DNA of 58,292 bases. Origin: JAGDYD01 sp046536675 (GTDB lineage Archaea > Micrarchaeota > Micrarchaeia > Micrarchaeales > CABMGC01). Below, piece by piece: positions 50,739-57,977 of the stretch (position 1 is the first letter of the stretch; every line of letters starts with the position of its first letter). The DNA is taken from NCBI GenBank assembly GCA_046536675.1, contig JAWDMK010000002.1:1-58292 (forward strand), given 5' to 3'. Made by a program: the position numbers and the translations under genes. Under the pieces are notes generated by a model. The model had not been told where the DNA came from, did not search any database, and was given only the letters and a program-made list of their open reading frames with translations.

Positions 50739-50824
50739 GGGCTCGTAGCTTAGCCTGGTTGGAGCGCCCGACTGATAGAAGCTTGGCAATCGGGAGGTCC
50801 GGAGTTCAAATCTCCGCGGGCCCA
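50739..50824 (+). tRNA. tRNA-Ile (anticodon GAT) with 11-nt intron
   Basis: Acceptor stem GGGCTCG/CGGGCCC, D arm, anticodon stem CCCGA/TCGGG and T arm CGGAG-TTCAAAT-CTCCG are all present, with discriminator A. The anticodon loop is 18 bases. Removing 50778-50788 (11 bases) restores CTGATAA with anticodon GAT. The precursor folds as bulge-helix-loop: CUGA (50772-50775) pairs with UUGG (50783-50786), leaving three-base bulges at both splice sites, as the archaeal splicing endonuclease needs. Confidence 0.93.
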
Positions 50825-50836
50825 TTTTTAACTCTG

Positions 50837-50893
50837 CTCGCGAGAAGTCCCCTTTCGTAAGAAGAAGCTTCATCGTAAGGGGGTAGTTCACAC
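50837..50893 (+). mobile_element. Possible solo right end of an IS605/IS1341-type element
   Basis: After tRNA-Ile, the sequence GAGAAGTCCCC...GGGGGTAGTTCAC resembles the conserved right end of tnpB-bearing IS200/IS605 elements, with a CCCCTT/AAGGGG stem (50849-50854 with 50877-50882). No tnpB remains beside it. The TTCAC end overlaps the stop codon of the convergent archease gene. An ordinary terminator hairpin for the tRNA is the alternative. Confidence 0.4.
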
Positions 50894-51319
50894 ATCAACT
50901 AGAACATGTATGCGCCACTTCTCTGCTTTTTCTACCTTAAGGTCGTGTGGAGTTATTGCCTTAACCTCCAAAAGAGAGTAATCCTTATCCACATTCTTAA
51001 AGAAAAGCTTGCCTGAAAGCTTAAGCTTAGCTTTGTCTAGATTCGTTATTTTAAAATCAAATGCCTTTAGGCCTTTTTCATCAACTTTGGAGAGTATATC
51101 CTGAAGTGTATACCATACTAAGTCTTCTTTTGTTCTTGCAGATTCCTTTATAATTATACTTCCAACTTTGCTATTTTCTCTGCTTATTCTTTTTGTGTCT
51201 AACATTATGTTGAGCAGAGCACGCACTGCGTTTTCAAAAGCTTCTTTAAAAGTGTTGCCATATGAAACAAACCTTATATCTGCGGTATGTGGAAGATACC
51301 TAAACCTTATTTTTGACAT
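50888..51319 (-). CDS. Archease (RtcB ligase cofactor)
   Basis: This 143-residue protein has LPHTADIRF at the N terminus and EVKAITPHDLKVEK with a C-terminal W-x-I-H-V-L-V-D-V, the conserved calcium/metal-binding ends of archease. Archease activates the RtcB ligase that joins tRNA exons after intron removal, which fits the intron-containing tRNA-Ile immediately beside it. RtcB itself is not in the window. Length is full. The stop codon falls in the possible IS end. Confidence 0.92.
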   Translation of the reverse strand: MSKIRFRYLPHTADIRFVSYGNTFKEAFENAVRALLNIMLDTKRISRENSKVGSIIIKESARTKEDLVWYTLQDILSKVDEKGLKAFDFKITNLDKAKLKLSGKLFFKNVDKDYSLLEVKAITPHDLKVEKAEKWRIHVLVDV

Positions 51320-51328
51320 TTAATCATC

Positions 51329-52108
51329 TCATACCTTTATGCTAAAGCTTCCAGAAGGTATATGCTGAAGTATATAGTCAATATCATCAAACTCTAGAAG
51401 CTTTGCAAGCTTTTTTGCTGTGTCTGATTTCTTTGTATTTCCTGGTCTGAGCTCAACAGCCTTTTCTGGTTTTATCTTATCATAGGTTAGGCTAGGTACT
51501 ATTTCAAACTTTTTTGAATCATCTTTTATCTCTGTAAAGGCATAAAGTATGAGGGGCATCGCCTTAAACCACTCCCTCTCGCCACTCATCGCAAAGCTTC
51601 CTGTAGCCAAGTAGCCTTTATTTGTTGATTTGCTAACCTGCTCTCTCTTCAATGAATAAACATCAGCATAAGTCATACCAGAGCTCCATGCCCTTGAGAA
51701 TGATGCAGCAAATTGTGCCACCTCCTCTTTTATCTCCCTGCTTGCCTCTATACCGTTCTTTAGCACAACTACAGATGCACCAAATATGTCAGCGTGGAAG
51801 AAGAGATCTTTTTCATCGAAGTACTTCGAATTTATTAGCTCATTTTGCATCGCATCCCTTCCGCCTATCGCTAGCATCTTGTTGCTTGTAAAGAACCAGT
51901 AAAACTTCTCAAACCACTCCTTCTTGCTTATCTTTAATATTTTCCTTTCTTTTCTTTCCCCGCCTTCGCTCTTTAGCTTGTTTTCAAGCTCTTTTATAGC
52001 CTGCTCCGCTCCAGCCTTTTTCTTCCTCGCCTGCTTCGAAGCTTCAAAGTACTCGCTTGCATTCTCCTGTGCGCTCTTTGTAAAATCAAGCTCAAACTCT
52101 TCCTGCAT
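51329..52108 (-). CDS. NFACT-R (RqcH/NEMF C-terminal half) stand-alone protein
   Basis: This 259-residue protein has an N-terminal charged coiled coil (about 10-50), and then an NFACT-R/DUF814 domain with WFEKFYWFFTSNKMLAIGG and FFHADIFGASVVVLKNG. Full archaeal RqcH proteins, which add tails to nascent chains on stalled ribosomes, are about 600-700 residues with NFACT-N and HhH domains first. Here the frame begins where their middle would be, and SecE is directly upstream, so the front half is missing or encoded elsewhere. Confidence 0.85.
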   Translation of the reverse strand: MQEEFELDFTKSAQENASEYFEASKQARKKKAGAEQAIKELENKLKSEGGERKERKILKISKKEWFEKFYWFFTSNKMLAIGGRDAMQNELINSKYFDEKDLFFHADIFGASVVVLKNGIEASREIKEEVAQFAASFSRAWSSGMTYADVYSLKREQVSKSTNKGYLATGSFAMSGEREWFKAMPLILYAFTEIKDDSKKFEIVPSLTYDKIKPEKAVELRPGNTKKSDTAKKLAKLLEFDDIDYILQHIPSGSFSIKV

Positions 52109-52120
52109 AGACTCAAAGCC

Positions 52121-52318
52121 TTAGATTATTAAACTAACAATAAGTGAGATAATATAGCCCAATATTCCTATAGCTAGAGTGCCATATAAAACTATCTTGG
52201 CTGTTTTTTTGAAATCGCTCATGCTAGGTTTGTAGCTTATGCTTATTACATGCCTTGAATTTTCATAAAAATTCTTAAGCCTACTCAGCATTGATGGCTT
52301 GCTAACCTGATATTCCAT
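52121..52318 (-). CDS. secE: Protein translocase subunit SecE (Sec61 gamma)
   Basis: This 65-residue protein has an amphipathic N-terminal helix with SRLKNFYENSRHVI and a single transmembrane helix (about 43-63), the exact SecE/Sec61-gamma layout. The characteristic cytoplasmic KPSMSDFKKTAK lies between. SecE clamps the SecY channel. It lies downstream of ftsZ, a common archaeal pairing, but NusG and L11, frequent next neighbours, do not follow. Confidence 0.9.
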   Translation of the reverse strand: MEYQVSKPSMLSRLKNFYENSRHVISISYKPSMSDFKKTAKIVLYGTLAIGILGYIISLIVSLII

Positions 52319-52356
52319 AAAATCTATTATTATTGCCCTATATTTATTTTTATACT

Positions 52357-53451
52357 TTACTTACCCTTCCTTTCCTCCTTGCTATCAAAGATCTCGTCTA
52401 AGTCGATCTCCTCCTCTTGTTCAGCTATCCTTTTCTTTATTCCCACTTCAGAATAATCTGCAAACTCCACACCGCCTAGAACAACCATTACCTTTATCGC
52501 ACTTTTTTGCATCGTTGGTTCTATCCTCGCACCCCACTTGAGCATTGCTTCATCACTTATCCTGCTCGCAACCTCTTGGAATATTGTCTCTGCTTCTCTC
52601 AAGGTAAGGTCTTCTCCGCCTATAATATTTACAAGGGCCCTCTTTGCTGTTGAAAGATCTACGTCGAGTAGCGGGCTTCTCAGTGTATTCTCTATTGCTA
52701 TTATTGCCCTGTCCTTCGATTGGGCTGCTGAGGCTTCACCAACGCCTATAACAGCATAGCCTGAATCCTTAAGAACGCTCCTTAGATCAGCAAAATCAAG
52801 GTTTACCATTCCAGGCTTTGTAACCATTTCTACAATTCCTTTTGTAGCATTAGCAAGAATTTCATCACTTACCCTAAAAGCCATATTTAATGGCAAATCA
52901 GGAGCGACTGTAAGAAGCTTGTCATTTGGTATTACTATTGTTGTGTCTGTAACCTTTTTAAGTTTTGAAAGACCCTCTAGCGCATTTCTCATCCTGAGCC
53001 TGCCCTCGCTAGAAAAAGGCAAAGTTACTATTGCGATGCTTAGTGCGCCCATTTCCTTTACCTCATGAGCAATCACAGGAGCAGCACCAGTCCCTGTTCC
53101 TCCGCCAAGGCCACAGGTTATAAAGACAAGCTGGCCGTCGCTCAAAACATGCCTTATTTCATCTTTACTTTCTTGCGCTGCCTCTTCGCCAAGCTTTGGA
53201 TCGCTTCCTGCACCGAGCCCTCTTGTTGTCTTCTTTCCAAGCAAAATTTTTCTTGTTGCTTTGGTTCTTGCAAGGTGAGGTGCATCTGTATTAGCAGCAA
53301 CAAGGGTTGCACCCTCTATATTTAGTTCAGCCATCCTTGTTATGGTGTTAGAGCCACTTCCTCCTGCACCGACAACGTATATCTTTGGCCTAGCTGATTC
53401 AATAAATTTAAGAAGCTCCTCATCATCAGGGGAAACATTGGTAAGATCCAT
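52357..53451 (-). CDS. ftsZ: Cell-division GTPase FtsZ
   Basis: This 364-residue tubulin-fold protein has VGAGGSGSN (about 28-36), the tubulin signature GGGTGTGAAP (about 116-125), a synergy loop NLDFADLRSVL (about 218-228) and an acidic, Lys/Glu-rich C-terminal tail. FtsZ polymerises at mid-cell and recruits division proteins. Only one FtsZ is in the window. The short tail is followed 38 bases later by secE. Residues and length are normal for euryarchaeal-type FtsZ1. Confidence 0.95.
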   Translation of the reverse strand: MDLTNVSPDDEELLKFIESARPKIYVVGAGGSGSNTITRMAELNIEGATLVAANTDAPHLARTKATRKILLGKKTTRGLGAGSDPKLGEEAAQESKDEIRHVLSDGQLVFITCGLGGGTGTGAAPVIAHEVKEMGALSIAIVTLPFSSEGRLRMRNALEGLSKLKKVTDTTIVIPNDKLLTVAPDLPLNMAFRVSDEILANATKGIVEMVTKPGMVNLDFADLRSVLKDSGYAVIGVGEASAAQSKDRAIIAIENTLRSPLLDVDLSTAKRALVNIIGGEDLTLREAETIFQEVASRISDEAMLKWGARIEPTMQKSAIKVMVVLGGVEFADYSEVGIKKRIAEQEEEIDLDEIFDSKEERKGK

Positions 53452-53515
53452 ACTAGTCGCCTTTATAATATTACTTATACAAAAAGAGATATAAAGCTAA
53501 TTCCTAGCCAGTGGA

Positions 53516-53582
53516 CTGCCCTACCCTTATGGATGGGGTTTCTATATGAGCCACACCCGCTGCATTCGTAAAAGGAATGATA
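53516..53582. mobile_element. Possible IS605-type end remnant with two hairpins
   Basis: Between ftsZ and deoxyhypusine synthase, a GC-richer patch contains hairpin CCCTACCC-TTAT-GGATGGGG (53519-53538, one mismatch) and CATTC-GTAAAAG-GAATG (53563-53579). The layout resembles ends of archaeal tnpA/tnpB elements. There is no transposase frame, so this would be a solo remnant. The call is tentative. Confidence 0.3.
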
Positions 53583-53619
53583 TTTATTATTTTATTCAAT
53601 AATCTTATAAGTGGTTTTT

Positions 53620-54564
53620 ATGGAAAAGAAAGATTTGCTAAGGGAAAGTGTAAAGGATATTAGACTTAAAAAAGATATGAAAGTTAAGGAGCTTGTAGAT
53701 AGTATGGATCATATAGGAGGCTTCTCCGCACAGCATATGGTAAATGGTATAAGAATACTAAAAGATATGATAAATGACAAAGATTCGTTTAACTTCCTTT
53801 CGTTTCCTGCAGATATAATTGCTACTGGTTTAAGGGGCATGATCGCTGATGCGGTTAAGTATTTTGACGCTATAGTTACTACCGGCGGTACTCTTGACCA
53901 CGACCTTGCAAAGGCTTATGGCGGTAAATATAGCCTAGGCAGCTTTGATGTAGATGATGCCTGGCTTCACAAGCTAAATATATACAGGCTTGGAAATATA
54001 TTCATAGAAAGAGACCAGTATGGGCTTGCTGTCGAGAACTACTTTACAGAGATAATGAATGATATCTACAATTCAAAGGATTATAAGGAAGAATATAGTG
54101 CTAGCGAGCTTATCTATGAATTTGGCAAGAGGATAAAGGATGAGCACTCCATAATAAGGCAGGCATATCTCAATAATGTCAAGATTTATTGCCCTGGTAT
54201 ATTGGATGGCGCATTTGGTACACAGCTAACACTCTTTGCTCAGGACCACAAGTTTAAGCTTAACCTAATAAAAGACGAGCTTGAGCTAAGTAATATATCA
54301 TTTGACAATAAGACAACAGGAGCGCTTATGATAGGCGGTGGCATAAGCAAACACCACGTAATATGGTGGAACCAATTTAAGGGCGGGCTTGATTATGCTG
54401 TTTATATAACAACAGCAACACAATATGATGGCAGTCTTTCTGGTGCAAGGCTCACAGAAGCAGTTTCTTGGGGCAAGGTGAAGGAAAGGGCAAAGTATGT
54501 AACCATAGATGGCGATGCAACAATAATACTGCCTATTATGTTCTCTTACCTTAACCTCTTTTAG
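53620..54564 (+). CDS. dhs: Deoxyhypusine synthase
   Basis: ATG 53620 is preferred over GTG 53611. The 314-residue product has ADIIATGLRGMIAD near the N terminus, TTGGTLDHDLAKAYGG (NAD-binding) and GGLDYAVYITTATQYDG with the nucleophilic lysine region EAVSWGKV near the C terminus. The enzyme uses spermidine and NAD to modify a lysine of aIF5A, needed for translation of difficult sequences. TATQYDG varies slightly from the usual TAQE[FY]DG. Length matches archaeal DHS. Confidence 0.93.
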   Translation: MEKKDLLRESVKDIRLKKDMKVKELVDSMDHIGGFSAQHMVNGIRILKDMINDKDSFNFLSFPADIIATGLRGMIADAVKYFDAIVTTGGTLDHDLAKAYGGKYSLGSFDVDDAWLHKLNIYRLGNIFIERDQYGLAVENYFTEIMNDIYNSKDYKEEYSASELIYEFGKRIKDEHSIIRQAYLNNVKIYCPGILDGAFGTQLTLFAQDHKFKLNLIKDELELSNISFDNKTTGALMIGGGISKHHVIWWNQFKGGLDYAVYITTATQYDGSLSGARLTEAVSWGKVKERAKYVTIDGDATIILPIMFSYLNLF

Positions 54565-54654
54565 CCAAAGAACCTTAAAATTAGGTTTAATTTTTATTTT
54601 TATTCTTATATTTAAATAATTTGTTTGCTAAGAAGCATTTTATCTAGTGGTTAA

Positions 54655-56091
54655 GTGGATGAAAGGCCAAATATAATTTTTATAATTCTTGATACCCTCC
54701 GCGCAGATATGCTAAGTGCATATGGGGGCAGAGTTAGGCTAAGCAATATAGACAGGTGGGCAAGAGAAGGAGTATTTTATGAGCATGCTATTGCTCCTGG
54801 CACATATACAGTGCCAACCCATGTATCGCTCTTTCTAAACAAGAGAGTAAGAGATATAAAAACACTTACAAAAGATCCATTAAAGTATAGTGATGAAAAC
54901 ACAGACCCATTTCTAAAAAGATCAGTCTACATAAAGGAAAATGAGCTTACGCTTGCAAAACATCTTTCAATCCTAGGCTATAGCACCGCGCTCTTCTCAA
55001 ACAATCCGTTCCTCTCAAGAAGCACTGGGCTTGGTGCAGGCTTTGAGCATGTAGAAAACCTTTGGTTTAGAGATAAGATAGATAAAAATAGACCTTCTGT
55101 AAAATTTGCATTGAAAATAGTAGAAAATAAAAAGGCAAAAAGAGGATTTGTTGACCTTGCATATTTGATTTCGAAGCTTATTCCAAAAGAAAAAATTGAT
55201 GATATATATCTTAACCTAAGGGTAAAGCTTAACAAGCACTTTGCAAAGGAGTATGGTTTCTACGAACTTGACAAAGGAATAAGCAAGACAATAAAAAGTG
55301 TAGAAAGCTACAGCGAAAAAAGTGATAATAGACCAAAGTTCCTCTTTGTAAATCTCATGGAAGCGCATGAAGGCTATCCAACAAACCTTATAGTAAAGGA
55401 TTATGTGGAACAGGATAAGTGGCTTTACCTTAGCAATATAATAGACCACAGCGACGGTTCTATAGAAATCATAAAGAAGGCTTATGAAGCAAGAATAAAA
55501 TATATGGATTCGAAGCTGGGCAAACTTGTTGAGATGCTTAAAAAGAAAGGCTTGCTAGAGAATGCTGTTATTGTATTTGCAAGCGATCACGGGCAGGCAT
55601 TCATGGAACATGGAATCATGTACCATAATATGTTCCCATACGAAGAGGTTTCTAAGGTGCCACTTATAACACTTAGGTTTAAAAATGGAAAAATTTTAAG
55701 GTACAGGGAAAGAGTAGAAAATAGTGTAAGTCTTACGCAGCTACACAATTCGATACTTGAGATTGCATACGGCAAGTCAGACTTTATAAATGGCTCGTTA
55801 AGGCAAGACTCTTTTGTCTTTTCAGATCATGTTGGTATAACCGAAGTATGGGATAAATGCCTTCTAGAAAAACTAAAAAACAGGTCATCATATGCAAGTA
55901 TGATATATAAGACAAAGAGATACCATAATATACCTGCAACAGCAATATATTACAAAAATTATAAGCTTATACACTTCTTTGGAAATGGGCCAAAAGATAT
56001 ACTTTTCGACTTATCTGAAGGCGAAGAAAACAATATTATTGAGAAAGAGAGGGGGCTAGCACATATTATGCTAAGCAAGTCAAATGTATAA
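54655..56091 (+). CDS. Sulfatase/alkaline-phosphatase-superfamily hydrolase
   Basis: The 478-residue protein starts at GTG (VDERPN). NIIFIILDTLRADMLSAYGG supplies the metal-binding Asp and is followed by APGTYTVPTHVSLF, where Thr sits at the formylglycine/nucleophile position. The later FASDHGQAFMEHGIM supplies metal ligands. A Thr rather than Cys/Ser at the nucleophile suggests a phosphatase or phospho-group transferase rather than a true formylglycine sulfatase. There is no signal peptide or membrane helix, so it is probably cytoplasmic. The substrate is unknown. Confidence 0.82.
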   Translation: MDERPNIIFIILDTLRADMLSAYGGRVRLSNIDRWAREGVFYEHAIAPGTYTVPTHVSLFLNKRVRDIKTLTKDPLKYSDENTDPFLKRSVYIKENELTLAKHLSILGYSTALFSNNPFLSRSTGLGAGFEHVENLWFRDKIDKNRPSVKFALKIVENKKAKRGFVDLAYLISKLIPKEKIDDIYLNLRVKLNKHFAKEYGFYELDKGISKTIKSVESYSEKSDNRPKFLFVNLMEAHEGYPTNLIVKDYVEQDKWLYLSNIIDHSDGSIEIIKKAYEARIKYMDSKLGKLVEMLKKKGLLENAVIVFASDHGQAFMEHGIMYHNMFPYEEVSKVPLITLRFKNGKILRYRERVENSVSLTQLHNSILEIAYGKSDFINGSLRQDSFVFSDHVGITEVWDKCLLEKLKNRSSYASMIYKTKRYHNIPATAIYYKNYKLIHFFGNGPKDILFDLSEGEENNIIEKERGLAHIMLSKSNV

Positions 56092-56092
56092 A

Positions 56093-56683
56093 TTAGATCT
56101 TTGAAGCCTTGAACAGGTCATATATTGTAACTATCCCAACAGCCTTATCTTTCCTCTTCACTATCGCAGCACCCCAGCTTTCAAGAACTGACTTTATCAT
56201 CCCTACTTTTGCATTCTCATCTATTTCAGGTAATGGCAACCCCATCACTTCCTTAACCTTTATGTTTGCTTTTGTGGGATTGCTAGCAAAACCGATAAGG
56301 TCCTTTTGGTAAACCGTACCTAGAACTTTCCCGTTTTCCATTACAGGTATTTGTGAATAATCATTCTCCTTCATTATCATTATTGCTTTTTTAATGCTAT
56401 CAGTTGGCTTAACAAAGATAAGCCGATCATGCATAAGGTCTTTAACCTCGACCTGATCAATTGTCTGTTCACCAGAACTAATTCTATTCAGTGCATTAAC
56501 TATACTATAAACCATTGAATAGCTAGGGTTAAGCTTTCTACACTCTTTCTCAAGCCGCGCTATTGTGCTTTGACTTACATTAGCTTCTTTTGCAAGCCTA
56601 GCCTGGCTTATGCCAAGCATCATCCTAACTGACCTTATCTTCGAAGAAATAGTATCAATATCATCTAAGCTAATAATTACCAT
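56093..56683 (-). CDS. XRE-type HTH regulator with two CBS domains
   Basis: This 196-residue protein has a helix-turn-helix (about 12-65) with MLGISQARLAKEANVSQSTI and two CBS domains (about 80-196: VEVKDLMHDRLIFVKPTDSI and VKEVMGLPLPEIDENAKVG). CBS pairs bind AMP, ATP or S-adenosylmethionine derivatives. The gene is divergent from S-adenosylmethionine synthetase with a palindrome between the two starts, so it may sense SAM and regulate that gene and itself. This family recurs in archaea. Confidence 0.85.
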   Translation of the reverse strand: MVIISLDDIDTISSKIRSVRMMLGISQARLAKEANVSQSTIARLEKECRKLNPSYSMVYSIVNALNRISSGEQTIDQVEVKDLMHDRLIFVKPTDSIKKAIMIMKENDYSQIPVMENGKVLGTVYQKDLIGFASNPTKANIKVKEVMGLPLPEIDENAKVGMIKSVLESWGAAIVKRKDKAVGIVTIYDLFKASKI

Positions 56684-56691
56684 TAATAATA

Positions 56692-56705
56692 ATTAGTAAA
56701 CTAAT
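56692..56705. promoter_or_regulatory. Palindromic operator between the CBS regulator and SAM synthetase
   Basis: ATTAGT-AA-ACTAAT is a perfect six-base inverted repeat in the 65-base divergent region, 9 bases upstream of the regulator start and 44 bases from the SAM synthetase ATG. It overlaps AT-rich TATA-like sequence (56705-56720), a position from which a bound repressor could block both promoters. Confidence 0.55.
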
Positions 56706-56748
56706 AATTATAAATATTTTTGCTTATAATTTAGTTTTAGTGAATTCT

Positions 56749-57948
56749 ATGAGGCAGATATCCGTTGAAGAGGTTAGTGGAGATACTATAGAAAACAAAG
56801 ACGTTGAATTTGTAGAAAGAAAGGGGATAGGACATCCAGACTCTCTTATTGATGGAATAGTAGATAGAGTAAGTGTTGAGCTCAGCAAGGAGTACATGAA
56901 AGAAGCGGGCATTATCCTTCACCATAACGTGGACAAAGGGCTTATAATAGGTGGCTCATCTAATGTAACCTTTGGGCATGGCGAGATAACAAAGAAGATA
57001 GAAGTAATTGTTACAGGAAGAGCAACTGAATATTTTAACGGTAAGAGGATAAATGTAAATGATATAGCGAAGGAGACTGCTGCAAAATACTTGAAGGAGC
57101 ATACACGATTCCTCGATGTGGAAAATGAAGTTGCAATAGACTCTAAGATTGTAAGAGGCAGCGTAGATTTGACAGGCTTGTTCATGCGTGGAAATGGCAT
57201 GCCACTTGCCAATGATACCTCTTTTGGCGTAGGATTCGCCCCATTCAGCGAAACCGAAAGGCTAGTATTAGAAACTGAAAAATACCTAAACAGTAAGGAT
57301 TACAAGCAGAAGATGCCAGCTGTTGGAGAAGACATAAAGGTGATGGGGCTCCGATATAAAAATAAGATCTCGCTAACAGTTGCGATTGCATTTATAGCTG
57401 AGAAGGTAAGCAACCTTGATGAATACTTGAAATATAAAGATGAAGTATCTAGAGATATTATTCAATTTGCGAAGAAGATAACCGATAAGGAGGTAAGTGT
57501 AAGAATAAACACGGGTGATTCACCAGAGAGGAAAGAAGTATATATAACAAAGTCTGGCCTAAGCTGTGAATCAGGTGATGATGGACAAGTTGGCAGAGGC
57601 AACAGGGTTAACGGACTTATAACGCCATTTAGGCACATGAGTCTTGAAGCCGCTGCAGGAAAGAACCCTGTAAACCATGTGGGCAAGATCTACAATATAA
57701 TGGCAACAGAGATTGCAAAAGATATTGTGAAGAACTATCCACAGGTAAGAGAATGCAATGTTGCAATACTTTCGGAGATAGGACGCCGCATAGATGAGCC
57801 ATCACACACAAGTATAAGTGTAATTGTTGAAAACAAATCCGAATTTGAGAACATAAAAAGCAAGGTGCATTATATTGCAGACTCATGGCTTGAGAGAATA
57901 GGTGAGGTAACATCTGATATTTCGCTTGGCAAGTATAGTGTATTCTAG
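56749..57948 (+). CDS. mat: Archaeal-type S-adenosylmethionine synthetase
   Basis: ATG 56749 (MRQISVEEVSG) is preferred over GTG 56740. The 399-residue product has the archaeal MAT hallmarks: ERKGIGHPDSLIDGI (about 25-39), HHNVDKGLIIGG (about 61-72), SGDDGQVGRGNRVNG (about 284-298) and GKNPVNHVGKIYN (about 311-323). It makes SAM from ATP and methionine, and the archaeal branch is distant from bacterial MetK. It is divergent from the CBS regulator and is followed at its stop codon by an IS605-type end. Confidence 0.95.
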   Translation: MRQISVEEVSGDTIENKDVEFVERKGIGHPDSLIDGIVDRVSVELSKEYMKEAGIILHHNVDKGLIIGGSSNVTFGHGEITKKIEVIVTGRATEYFNGKRINVNDIAKETAAKYLKEHTRFLDVENEVAIDSKIVRGSVDLTGLFMRGNGMPLANDTSFGVGFAPFSETERLVLETEKYLNSKDYKQKMPAVGEDIKVMGLRYKNKISLTVAIAFIAEKVSNLDEYLKYKDEVSRDIIQFAKKITDKEVSVRINTGDSPERKEVYITKSGLSCESGDDGQVGRGNRVNGLITPFRHMSLEAAAGKNPVNHVGKIYNIMATEIAKDIVKNYPQVRECNVAILSEIGRRIDEPSHTSISVIVENKSEFENIKSKVHYIADSWLERIGEVTSDISLGKYSVF

Positions 57949-57960
57949 TGACATCCTCCA

Positions 57961-57977
57961 CACGACTAAAAGTCGTG
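57961..57977. mobile_element. Right-end hairpin of an IS605-type element
   Basis: CACGACT-AAA-AGTCGTG is a perfect 7-pair hairpin with a 3-base loop that overlaps the tnpB stop codon and lies about 12 bases from the stop of the SAM synthetase gene. Hairpins at this site are recognised by the element's transposase and, in active systems, lie in the guide-RNA scaffold. Confidence 0.7.

Noticed and set aside
50652..50891. Minus-strand 79-codon frame across the tRNA-Ile gene
   Set aside because: It is antisense to the tRNA and contains the familiar spurious peptide made from tRNA complement (GPRRFELRTSRL); no ribosome-binding site or family.
54655..56091. Calling the sulfatase-fold protein a true arylsulfatase
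   Set aside because: The nucleophile site has Thr, not the Cys/Ser-x-Pro-Ser-Arg needed for formylglycine; a phosphatase or transferase is as likely.
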